From Alphaproteobacteria bacterium (GTDB lineage: Bacteria > Pseudomonadota > Alphaproteobacteria > Micropepsales > Micropepsaceae): DNA of 43,399 bases. The stretch spans positions 1 through 43,399 of the forward strand of contig JADZAI010000089.1 in NCBI GenBank assembly GCA_020852655.1, read 5' to 3'. The notes under the pieces are model-generated. The model was not told the DNA's origin. It searched no databases and was given only the letters and a program-made list of their open reading frames with translations. This document shows, piece after piece, positions 31,601 through 38,360 of this stretch; the stretch's first letter is position 1, and every line of letters begins with the position of its first letter. The position numbers were made by a program, and so were the translations under genes.

Positions 31601-32561
31601 CGAACTCGCCGGCCAGGGTACGGACACGATCCAGAGCAATATCAGTTTCTCGCTGGTGCCGTTCGCCGCCATCGAACGCCTGATGCTTACCGGCGCCGCC
31701 CTGACGGGAACCGGCAACGGGCTCGCCAACCTCCTCAACGGCAATACCGCGGCCAACACGCTCAGCGGTGGCGACGGCAACGACACGCTTAACGGCGCCA
31801 CCGGTAACGACACGCTGGACGGCGGCGCGGGCCTCGACCAGCTCAACGGCGGCGTCGGCAACGATACCTACCTGAACCCGACCGGCGATACGATCCTCGA
31901 AGCGGTGGGTCAGGGCACCGACACCGTGCTCAGCGACGTCTCCTTCTCGCTCGCAGGCGCCGCCAATGTCGAGCGGCTGACGCTGACCGGCACGGCGAGC
32001 GACGGCACGGGCAACGCGCTCGACAATCTCCTCACCGGAAACGCCGCGAGCAACGTGCTGAACGGCGGAGACGGCAACGACATCCTGAACGACGGCGCGG
32101 GCGACGACCGTCTCAACGGCGGCCTCGGCGCGGACATTCTGTTCGGCGGCGCCGGTGCCGACCGCCTGACCCCCGGGACCGACAGCAACGTCGATATCAT
32201 CCGCGCCACCTCGGTCTCGCAGTCGACCGGCGTGCTGCGCGACATCGTCCTCGGCATGGACCTCAACGGCGAGGACGTGTTCGACCTGCCTGTCGTCCCC
32301 ACCGGCATCGCGGCGGCGGTGACGATCGGAACGCTGAACGAGGCGAGCTTCGATGCGGATCTCGTCGCGGCCATCTCCGCGGCGAAGATGGGGGCAGGGC
32401 AGGCGGTCCTGTTCAACCCCAGCGCCGGGACGGCCGACTACGGCAACACGGTCTATCTCATCGTCGATGCGAACGGCGTCGCGGGCTACCAGGCGGGGAA
32501 GGATTACGTGTTCCAGCTCCAGGGGATGTCCGGCACGCTCGAACCGGCCGACTTCTTCTGA
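28668..32561 (+). CDS. Large RTX (hemolysin-type calcium-binding) protein with five tandem modules
   Basis: A 1297-residue acidic Gly/Asp-rich protein without Cys-rich or catalytic motifs. Residues ~45-845 are five tandem modules of about 155-173 residues, beginning near 45, 218, 371, 543 and 714. Each has VLFxxxxP...F, FGDGxAExLxGG, GDDxLVGD, DRAFVSxxEAxAAVSFxYGG, then VExFDxYGSxFGDT and nonapeptide RTX blocks (GGxGxDxLx). Residues ~874-1130 hold three repeats of the NDTYxNPTGDTIxEA type followed by GTDTVxS and LTGxA. The last ~120 residues are the domain shared with the other RTX proteins (DLNGED...GTLEPADFF). Type I secreted and cell-surface or extracellular, by inference. GGAGGG precedes the ATG. 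It converges with the ABC exporter gene, 4 bases apart. Confidence 0.92.
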   Translation: MLITGDDQRNNLLGTADADTMNGLALNDTLRGSDGIDTLNGGDGDDILFSVNDPIDHDSFDSPTTNYAAFGDGQAEVLNGEAGDDELVGDLFGLYDGGLGDDHAFVSMTEAAAAVSFVYGGGAGISYSFVMGGAARGTMTGVETVDLYGSAFGDTISLAGGNDSVQAFAGNDTVNGNLGNDELRGGLGNDLLNGGAGRDTLAGGAGLDSLDGGDSNDVLFAGANPGRYTTFDDPATDFTAFGDGEADTLLGGSGSDDLVGDHFAFYDGGTGTADTAFVSFVEATAAMTFTYGGEADTAYAFVTGGAARGTVRNVESFVLYGTDFGDTITLHDGGDKIQGNGGNDTLSGMDGRDTLAGGDGADLLLGGTGNDVLLSASSPGNFTVFDKPDVDYDGFGDGAQETLDGGDGNDNLVGDYYATYLAGTGADRAFVSFTEAAGPASFTYGGAAATAYSFFVGGVAYGSAQDVENFDIYGSESGDAFNMHFGDDRIEAMGGNDTLNGNEGDDVLRGGSGNDTINGGLDDDELGGNVGLDTINGDQGDDIIFALVDPGSYDRFDGRSLDQTLFGNGLAERLGGGDGNDRIVGDFVSMIDGGSGGDRAYISMFEALAAVSFAYGGAVSTDYAFSMSGQVWGKVRNVENFDLYGSEFGDTLTTHDGADRIQANDGADTVDGGAGDDILRGGAGDDSVLGGEGHDTLGGGDQSDSLSGGNGNDVLFAVAEPVDYATFEDSSTDYRDFGDGSADSLDGGAGDDRLLGDHFARYLGGAGIDRAYVSLYEAVAGVTLAVGASATTAYNFVVDGIVHGSVTGVEAFDIYGSGYGDALTLGAGDDHVQALGGNDTLLGGGGQDVLHGGDGDDRLDGGAGNDTLAGGLGNDTYINPTASDLIIEAADGGSDTVQSNVTTTLAGYVNIENIVLAGAAAIDATGNEGDNALTGNAGANALTGGGGNDTLSGNAGADTLTGGLGNDVYVNVDGDSVVELAGQGTDTIQSNISFSLVPFAAIERLMLTGAALTGTGNGLANLLNGNTAANTLSGGDGNDTLNGATGNDTLDGGAGLDQLNGGVGNDTYLNPTGDTILEAVGQGTDTVLSDVSFSLAGAANVERLTLTGTASDGTGNALDNLLTGNAASNVLNGGDGNDILNDGAGDDRLNGGLGADILFGGAGADRLTPGTDSNVDIIRATSVSQSTGVLRDIVLGMDLNGEDVFDLPVVPTGIAAAVTIGTLNEASFDADLVAAISAAKMGAGQAVLFNPSAGTADYGNTVYLIVDANGVAGYQAGKDYVFQLQGMSGTLEPADFF

Positions 32562-32565
32562 ACGC

Positions 32566-34464
32566 TCAGCGGTATCCGGCCGCCTGGAGCTCGAACAGCT
32601 CGGCATAGCGGCCGCCCTCCGCCATCAGCTCGGCGTGCGTGCCGGAGGCCTCGACCCGGCCTTCGGCGAGCACGAGGATGCGGTCGGCCATGCGCACGCT
32701 GGAAAAGCGGTGCGAGATGAGGATCGCCGTCCTGCTCTCGCTCAGCTCCTTGAAGCGCTGGAACACCTCGAACTCGGCCCGCGCGTCCAGCGCCGCCGTC
32801 GGCTCGTCGAGGATCAGCACCTGCGCCTCGCGCATATAGGCGCGGGCGATCGCCAGCTTCTGCCACTCGCCGCCCGAAAGCTCGACGCCGTTGCGGAAGC
32901 GCTTGCCGATCATCTGGTCGTAGCGGCCGGGCAGGCGGCGGATGACGTCGTCGGCGAGGCTGCGGCGCGCCGCGGCCTCGATGCGCGCCCGGTCGTGCCG
33001 CGCCGCGATGCGGCCGACCGCGATATTCTCCGCGGCGGTCAGATTGTAGCGCACGAAGTCCTGGAAGATGACGCCGATATTCGCCCGCAGCGCATCGAGG
33101 TCGTAGGATTTGAGATCGTGCCCGTCGAGCAGGATGCGCCCCTCGTCCGGGTCGTAGAGGCGCGCGAGCAGCTTCACGAGCGTCGTCTTGCCCGCGCCGT
33201 TCTCGCCCACCAGCGCCAGCACCTCGCCCGCCTTCAGCCGGAAGCTGAGATGCCGCACCGCCCAGCGCTCGGCGCCCGGATAGATGAAGCCGACATTCTC
33301 GAAGACGAAGCCCTCGCGGAGCGGCGCGGGGAAGGGGCGGGGATCGGCGGGTGAGTGGATCTCCGGCGCGACCTCGTAGAACGAGAAGAGATCGTTCAGA
33401 TAGAGCGCCTGGCCTGCGGTCGTGGAGAAACCGGTGAGCAGATCCTCCAGCAGCGATCGCAAACGCAGGAACGAGCCGGCGAGGAAGGTGAGGTCGCCGA
33501 TCGTGAAGGCGCCGGTCAGCGTCCGCCATGCGATATAGGCATAGGCGAGGTAATAGCCGATCGCGCCGATCGTCGTGAACAGCGCGCCCCACGCCGCCCG
33601 CCGCACCGCCAGCTTGCGGTTCGCCGCGTAGAAGGCTGTGGCGAGCCGGCGATAGCGCTCGATCAGGAAACCGTTGAGGCCGAAGATCTTGACCTCCTTC
33701 GCCGTCTCCACGCTCGCCGCCGTCTGGCGCAGATAATCGAGCTCGCGCCGTTCGGGCGTGCGCACGAAGTCGAGCGAATAGGAGCGCGCGTTGAAATGCG
33801 CCTCGCCCAGGAACACCGGCAGCAGCGCCACGAGCAGCAGCACGATCAGCCACGGCGCATAGAACACCAGCCCGGCGCCGAAGCTCACCACCGTGACGAT
33901 GCTCTGCGCCTGGCCGAGGAGCTGGCTCATCAGCGTCATGCGCCCGCTGGTCTGGCGCCGCGCGCGCTCCAGCCGGTCCTGGAACTCGGCGTCCTCGAAA
34001 TCCTCCAGGTCCAGCGTCGCGGCGTGCTCCATCAGGCGGATGCTCGACGCGTTGCTGACCCGCTCGCCGAGCAGCCCGTCGGCCAGCGAAACGACGCGGC
34101 CGAGCCCGTCGGCCAGCACCGCCAGGGCGAACTCCGCCAGCAGCAGCAGGATCAGCGGCGTCGCCCGGCCGCCCGACAGCCAGCCCTCCAGCGTTGCGGG
34201 ATGGTCGCCCTGCTGCACCAGCAGCACGACCTCGTCGATGATCAGCTTGCCGACATAGAGCGTCGCCACCGGCACCAGCGCGCGGACCAGCCGCAGCGCC
34301 AGCGACGAGGCCGTCAGCAGCCGGCTCGTCCGCCAGACCATCGCGATGAAGGCCGGCACGTTGCGCAGCGCGCCGACCCGTTCCTTCAGCGATTGCGGCG
34401 GCGGCGTCCCGCGCGTCCCGGCATTGCCCGCCTGTCCGCCGCCCGTATGCGTCTCGTTGCTCAT
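32566..34464 (-). CDS. ABC transporter, fused permease and ATPase (exporter type)
   Basis: A 632-residue half-transporter. The N-terminal ~380 residues contain a six-helix exporter membrane domain with EVKIFGLNGFL in a coupling region. The ATPase has Walker A GENGAGKTTLVK (about residue 420), signature LSGGEWQKLAIARAY, Walker B VLILDEPTAALD and the H-loop SHRFSSVR. It works as a homodimer in the inner membrane. It has no peptidase C39-like N-terminal domain and no HlyD partner, so it is not clearly the type I secretion ATPase for the RTX proteins. The substrate is unknown, possibly a lipid or peptide. Confidence 0.92.
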   Translation of the reverse strand: MSNETHTGGGQAGNAGTRGTPPPQSLKERVGALRNVPAFIAMVWRTSRLLTASSLALRLVRALVPVATLYVGKLIIDEVVLLVQQGDHPATLEGWLSGGRATPLILLLLAEFALAVLADGLGRVVSLADGLLGERVSNASSIRLMEHAATLDLEDFEDAEFQDRLERARRQTSGRMTLMSQLLGQAQSIVTVVSFGAGLVFYAPWLIVLLLVALLPVFLGEAHFNARSYSLDFVRTPERRELDYLRQTAASVETAKEVKIFGLNGFLIERYRRLATAFYAANRKLAVRRAAWGALFTTIGAIGYYLAYAYIAWRTLTGAFTIGDLTFLAGSFLRLRSLLEDLLTGFSTTAGQALYLNDLFSFYEVAPEIHSPADPRPFPAPLREGFVFENVGFIYPGAERWAVRHLSFRLKAGEVLALVGENGAGKTTLVKLLARLYDPDEGRILLDGHDLKSYDLDALRANIGVIFQDFVRYNLTAAENIAVGRIAARHDRARIEAAARRSLADDVIRRLPGRYDQMIGKRFRNGVELSGGEWQKLAIARAYMREAQVLILDEPTAALDARAEFEVFQRFKELSESRTAILISHRFSSVRMADRILVLAEGRVEASGTHAELMAEGGRYAELFELQAAGYR

Positions 34465-34626
34465 GTCCGGGAAGCATAGCGCATCGCCGCACGTTCCAGC
34501 CCCGAAGCGGAACGGAAACCCGCTGATTGCATTTCAGGAGTCTCGGGCGATCCACGTTCGAGCCGGTAGTTCGCGCCGGCCCGGCAGCGGTCGCGGGCAA
34601 AAACGCAGGGAGACCCGCTGACCGCC

Positions 34627-34821
34627 ATGCGTACCTTCGAGCGGGCCGTAGCCTTGGCGCGGAGCGGGACCTGCCAACAGCTCACCGGCCTCAAGTCTCT
34701 GCTCGCCGCCGAAGGGCTTGCACCCGAGCTTCTCGACGACCCCTGGATCGCCGACCAGATCCGCCGCATCCTGCGCGAAATGCCCGTCCCGGAGCGGGGC
34801 GTTCCTAGCCGCCTTCCTTAA
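34627..34821 (+). CDS. Small conserved-looking hypothetical protein
   Basis: A 64-residue protein reading RTFERAVALARSGTCQQLTG near the start and then a helix-rich LLDDPWIADQIRRILREM. It resembles small alphaproteobacterial proteins of unknown function that open with a FxRAxxLAxSG motif; this is from memory. The AGGGAG upstream is about 14 bases from the ATG, longer than usual. It lies just before tRNA-Gln. Confidence 0.5.
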   Translation: MRTFERAVALARSGTCQQLTGLKSLLAAEGLAPELLDDPWIADQIRRILREMPVPERGVPSRLP

Positions 34822-34892
34822 GGGAAAGGGGTTGCATGTCGCAGGCGCCTTCGCTACCAACCCACCCCCGCGCCCGCGCGGGAACGCGGCGA

Positions 34893-34966
34893 TGGGGAAT
34901 CGTCTAACGGTAGGACCCTGGATTCTGATTCCAGTTGTCTAGGTTCGAATCCTAGTTCCCCAACCA
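34893..34966 (+). tRNA. tRNA-Gln (anticodon CTG)
   Basis: A 74-base cloverleaf. The acceptor stem TGGGGAA pairs with TTCCCCA and the first pair is U1-A72, typical of tRNA-Gln. The D arm is GTC...GAC with GG in the loop, the anticodon arm CTGGA-TTCTGAT-TCCAG has CTG at 34925-34927, the T arm is CTAGG-TTCGAAT-CCTAG, and CCA is encoded. It reads the CAG codon, which dominates Gln usage in this G+C-rich genome. Confidence 0.97.
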
Positions 34967-35157
34967 CCGGCCGGCACGGACGCGTTCTTCGCCTCTCACG
35001 ACATCTGCCGAAATGACACGGCTCTGGATTTTCCCACCCTGTGGCCAAGCAGCCGTCATACGCGCGCGCCACCCGACGGGATTGTCTTCGCGGGCGGATG
35101 CCGCATGATGCCCTTCCAGCCGGCATGGCGAAACGCCGGTTCAGCGAGGAGGCGCGA

Positions 35158-35553
35158 ATGCGCACGATCGTGAAAGCGGGGCTCGGCTGTGCGCTCGCCC
35201 TCGGCCTGTGGGCAGCGTCGGCCGAAGAGTATCATGATCGGCCATACCCGATCGAACACGCGGCCCATCCGCTGCGGTTCGGCGTCTATCAATGCTTCGG
35301 CCCCCGCGCGGCGATCGTGCCGTCCTTCGCGTTGCTTGACGCCGGGACCTATCGCGATGGCGATGGCGGGACAGGCGCCTACACCTACAATACGGCCGAC
35401 GGCATGATGCAGATGACCAGCGGCGGGCTGGAGGGAGTCTCGTACTGGCGCGAGAAGGAGCTCTCGTTCCGCCCGCTCCGGTCGGGCGGGAATTTCATGC
35501 CGTTCGAATGCGTGCTCAATCCCGCGATGGACGCGAACGCGCCGCCCTGGTGA
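35158..35553 (+). CDS. Small secreted protein of unknown function
   Basis: A 131-residue protein with a signal peptide (RTIVKAGLGCALALGLW, cleavage probably after AASA). The mature part has two Cys (YQCFGPRAA and FECVLN) that could pair, and a central Gly/Thr/Tyr-rich stretch. The ATG at 35158 has GAGGAGG 5 bases upstream and gives a clean signal peptide, so upstream in-frame ATGs were not used. I do not recognise the family. Confidence 0.78.
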   Translation: MRTIVKAGLGCALALGLWAASAEEYHDRPYPIEHAAHPLRFGVYQCFGPRAAIVPSFALLDAGTYRDGDGGTGAYTYNTADGMMQMTSGGLEGVSYWREKELSFRPLRSGGNFMPFECVLNPAMDANAPPW

Positions 35554-35675
35554 GCGGTCGCGCCGGGGCGAAGACATCGGCCCCGACACCGCCCCGCGGG
35601 GCCGAGTCACCTTGACGGTCGCGACGGAGCGCGCTTGTTGGCCCCATTCGCTATCGGGTCACATCGGAGTTCATC

Positions 35676-36707
35676 TTGTCGGCACAGCAGGCTTCACCCT
35701 TCGACTCGGATCGGCTCGCCGCCTATCTCCGCAGGGAGATCGGCGGCTTCGGTGCGGGCCTCGACGTCAGCCAGATCAAGGGCGGCTCGTCCAATCCGAC
35801 CTTCATCCTGACGACCGATGCCGGCCGCTACGTCCTGCGCAAGAAGCCGGCCGGCAAGCTGTTGCCGAGCGCCCATCAGGTCGCCCGCGAGTTCCGGGTG
35901 ATGCGCGCCCTCGGCGAGCACACCGATGTGCCGGTGCCGCGGATGCGCCATCTCTGCACCGACGACAGCGTCATCGGCACGATGTTCTATGTGATGGACT
36001 TCGTGGAGGGCCGCATCTTCCGCGATGCCCAACTCCCCGGTCTGTCTCCGGCCGCGCGCACGGCGGTCTACGACGAGCTGAATGCCGTCCTCGCCCGGCT
36101 GCACGGCGTCGACTATCGGGCCATCGGCCTCGGCGATTACGGCAAGCCGGGCAATTATTTCGAACGCCAGATCGCCCGCTGGACGACGCAATATCGCGGC
36201 GCCGAGACGGGCCCCATCCCGGCGATGGAGCGGCTGATCGAGGAACTGCCCCGGCGCATCCCCCGCGACGACACGACCTCCATCGCGCATGGCGACTACC
36301 GGCCGGAGAACATCATGTTCCACCCGGCCGAGGCGCGCATCGTCGCGATTCTGGACTGGGAGCTGTCGACGATCGGCCACCCCCTCGCGGACCTCGCCTA
36401 TAACTGCGTCATCTATCACTCGGACTCGCCCATTTTCGGCACGCTGAAGGGCGTCGACTTCAAGGCCTCCGGCATCCCGAGCGAGGCCGACTATGTCGCG
36501 CAATATTGCAGGCGTACCGGGCGCGACGGGATCGACGATTTCGATTTCTATTTGGCCTTCTCGATCTTCCGCCTCGCCTCGATCGGGCAGGGCGTGCTGA
36601 AGCGCGCGCTGGACGGCATCTCCGACGCGAACCGCGCGGGCACCGACAATCGCGGCGTCGCGCTCCAGGCGGGGCAGGCGCTCGAAATCCTCCATCGGAG
36701 CCGCTAG
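35676..36707 (+). CDS. Aminoglycoside-phosphotransferase-fold kinase, ACAD10/11-type
   Basis: A 343-residue kinase-fold protein. GGSSNPTFIL is the nucleotide-binding strand region, LRKKPAGKLLPSAH carries the Lys, AHGDYRPENIMFHP is the catalytic Brenner motif, and ILDWELSTIGHPLADLAY holds the metal-binding Asp and is the hallmark of the subgroup fused to acyl-CoA dehydrogenase in mammalian ACAD10/ACAD11. In that system the kinase phosphorylates a hydroxyacyl-CoA, and LvaA of Pseudomonas putida is related. The start is TTG at 35676 with GGAG 6 bases upstream. It converges on an acyl-CoA dehydrogenase gene. Not an antibiotic-resistance gene by these signs. Confidence 0.9.
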   Translation: MSAQQASPFDSDRLAAYLRREIGGFGAGLDVSQIKGGSSNPTFILTTDAGRYVLRKKPAGKLLPSAHQVAREFRVMRALGEHTDVPVPRMRHLCTDDSVIGTMFYVMDFVEGRIFRDAQLPGLSPAARTAVYDELNAVLARLHGVDYRAIGLGDYGKPGNYFERQIARWTTQYRGAETGPIPAMERLIEELPRRIPRDDTTSIAHGDYRPENIMFHPAEARIVAILDWELSTIGHPLADLAYNCVIYHSDSPIFGTLKGVDFKASGIPSEADYVAQYCRRTGRDGIDDFDFYLAFSIFRLASIGQGVLKRALDGISDANRAGTDNRGVALQAGQALEILHRSR

Positions 36708-36741
36708 GGCCGCGCCTCCGCGCCGGCACAGGCGCAAGGCA

Positions 36742-36766
36742 GGGTGCGGACACGCCGTCCGCACCC
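36742..36766. terminator. Bidirectional hairpin terminator
   Basis: A perfect 10-bp stem GGGTGCGGAC with loop ACGCC between the convergent kinase (stop 36707) and acyl-CoA dehydrogenase (stop 36776) genes. Confidence 0.7.
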
Positions 36767-36775
36767 CGTCCGTCC

Positions 36776-38134
36776 CTAGCGGGCGAACTTGCGGGGGACG
36801 CTCGGCGGCGACAGCGGGCTGCGATAGTCGACATCCGCGTCGGTCAGCTTCGACATCCATTCCTTGCGCGGCCCCATATAGCCGAACAGATAGGCGCCGA
36901 CTTTGCGCATCTGGATCTCTTCCGTTCCTTCCGTGATGCGATAGCGCCGGTGATGGCGATAGATGTGCTCGAAGGGCTTGTGCCGGGAATAGCCGATGCC
37001 GCCATGCGTCTGGATGGCGCGGTCGGCCGCCTCGCAGCACAGCCTGTTCGCCCAGTAATTGCACATCGAGACCTTGTCCGAGATCTTCTTCTCGACCTCG
37101 GGATGGGTCATCTGGTCCATCTCCCACGCCGTCTTGCGGATGAGCTGGCGCAGCATCTCGCACTGGGTGTGGAGCTCGATCAGCGGCCACTGGATCGCCT
37201 GGTTCTCGGAGAGCGACTTGCCGAACGGCCTGCGGACGCGTGCATACTTGACGCTTTCCTCGATGCAGTAGACCGCAGCGCCCAGTGACCCCGCCGCCTG
37301 GCGAATGCGGTTCTCGTGCACGAAGCCCTGTGCCAGCGCGAGCCCGCCTTCGGGCGGCCCGAAGATATCCGTCGCCGGCACCCACACATTGGTGAAGCTG
37401 ACGCGCGGATGATCGGTCGGCATGTTGAAGGTCCAAAGATACTCCTCGACCTGCACGCCGGGCGCGTCGGCCTTGACCAGAAAACAGGTCAACCCGCGTG
37501 CCGAACCGTCCTTGCCGCTGGTGCGCGCGAAGAGGCAGCTATGCGTGGCGTGATTGAAGCCGCTCGTCCACATCTTCTCGCCGTTGATCAGCCAGCCTTC
37601 GACGCCGTCGCGCGTCTCGGGCACGGCGCGCGTCTCCATGTGGGTGGCATCCGATCCGTGGCGCGGCTCGGTGAGGCCGAAGGTCACCCGGCGCGTGCCC
37701 TTCAGCATGCCGGAGATGAACTCCTCCTTCTGCGCCGGTGAGCCGAAATCGCGGAACATCACCAGGAACGGATTGTTGCCGACCACCGAGTGCTCGTTCT
37801 GCTGGTCGTAGTGGAGGCCGAGGCCCTTGGTCGCCAGATGCTCGCGGATGACCGTCATCCAGACATTCGAGCCGTCCTGGCCGCCGAACTCCTTCGGCAT
37901 GGCGAAACGATAGAAACCGGCTTCGTCGGCGCGCCGGCGGGCTTCGGCCATCAGCGCGATCCACTCCTCGCGCGGCAATCCACCGTTCTCGAAATCCGTG
38001 CGGGCCCATTCGCGCCGATAGTCGAAGAAGCGTTCGTTGTCGTCCTGGCGCTGGAGCGGCACGATCTCGCGTTCGATGAAGTCGTCGATCTTCTTCAGAT
38101 AGGCCTGCAAGTCGGCGGGAATACTGAAATCCAT
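36776..38134 (-). CDS. Acyl-CoA dehydrogenase, ACAD10/11-like
   Basis: A 452-residue FAD enzyme, longer than the typical 380-400. It has TFGLTEPRHGSDATHMETRA and INGEKMWTSGFNHATH in the middle domain, QTHGGIGYSRHKPFEHIYRH and ITEGTEEIQMRKVGAYLFG at the C-terminal FAD/partner contact. The first ~60 residues form an extended helical start (AYLKKIDDFIEREIVPLQ). This subgroup is the dehydrogenase half of ACAD10/11-type systems acting on 4-hydroxyacyl or branched acyl-CoA. Its gene is convergent with the matching kinase. An unusual feature is a Cys-rich NYWANRLCCEAADRAIQTH. Confidence 0.93.
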   Translation of the reverse strand: MDFSIPADLQAYLKKIDDFIEREIVPLQRQDDNERFFDYRREWARTDFENGGLPREEWIALMAEARRRADEAGFYRFAMPKEFGGQDGSNVWMTVIREHLATKGLGLHYDQQNEHSVVGNNPFLVMFRDFGSPAQKEEFISGMLKGTRRVTFGLTEPRHGSDATHMETRAVPETRDGVEGWLINGEKMWTSGFNHATHSCLFARTSGKDGSARGLTCFLVKADAPGVQVEEYLWTFNMPTDHPRVSFTNVWVPATDIFGPPEGGLALAQGFVHENRIRQAAGSLGAAVYCIEESVKYARVRRPFGKSLSENQAIQWPLIELHTQCEMLRQLIRKTAWEMDQMTHPEVEKKISDKVSMCNYWANRLCCEAADRAIQTHGGIGYSRHKPFEHIYRHHRRYRITEGTEEIQMRKVGAYLFGYMGPRKEWMSKLTDADVDYRSPLSPPSVPRKFAR

Positions 38135-38311
38135 GGCGTTTCTCCCGTTGTGTGTTGTGGGTAGGGCAGGTCTTAGTCCCGGACTTGGCCGCGGCCAACG
38201 GCAAGCCCGCCGGGGCGAGGCCGCGCGGGCGAGAAAGATGACGTAACGTCATGGTCCGGTGATCCGATTTCCGGATATTCTGCGCTGAACAGGGTGCCGG
38301 CCGCACGGGCA

Positions 38312-38350
38312 CCTGTCCGGGAGCCCTGCGTCCGGTGCGCGTCGGACAGG
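38312..38350 (+). promoter_or_regulatory. Long-loop stem covering the ribosome site of the M10 protease gene
   Basis: CCTGTCCG (38312-38319) and CGGACAGG (38343-38350) are exact complements, with a 23-base loop. The 3' arm contains the AGG of the only Shine-Dalgarno-like sequence (10 bases before the ATG). Upstream, GGGTGCC...GGGCACC is a second small stem. This may be a structured leader controlling translation, or an operator. Confidence 0.4.
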
Positions 38351-38360
38351 ATGGCACCAG

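Noticed and set aside
28668..32561. Dense short DNA repeats that might suggest a CRISPR or satellite array.
   Set aside because: They are in frame and encode RTX nonapeptides; spacing and variation follow the protein, with no conserved repeat/unique spacer pattern.
28521..32606. Very long open frame on the minus strand opposite the large RTX gene (over 1300 codons).
   Set aside because: It mirrors the Gly/Asp-rich RTX codons; G+C-rich third positions keep the opposite frame open. The product is a Val/Ala/Glu low-complexity string with no domain.
32566..34464. The ABC exporter next to the RTX gene as its dedicated type I secretion ATPase.
   Set aside because: It is convergent, not in an operon, lacks an adaptor (HlyD) gene and the N-terminal peptidase-like domain. 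The link is not supported, though not excluded.
35676..36707. Aminoglycoside resistance gene.
   Set aside because: The kinase motif variant (DWELSTIGHPLADLAY) and the neighbouring acyl-CoA dehydrogenase place it with ACAD10/11-type kinases, not with antibiotic kinases.
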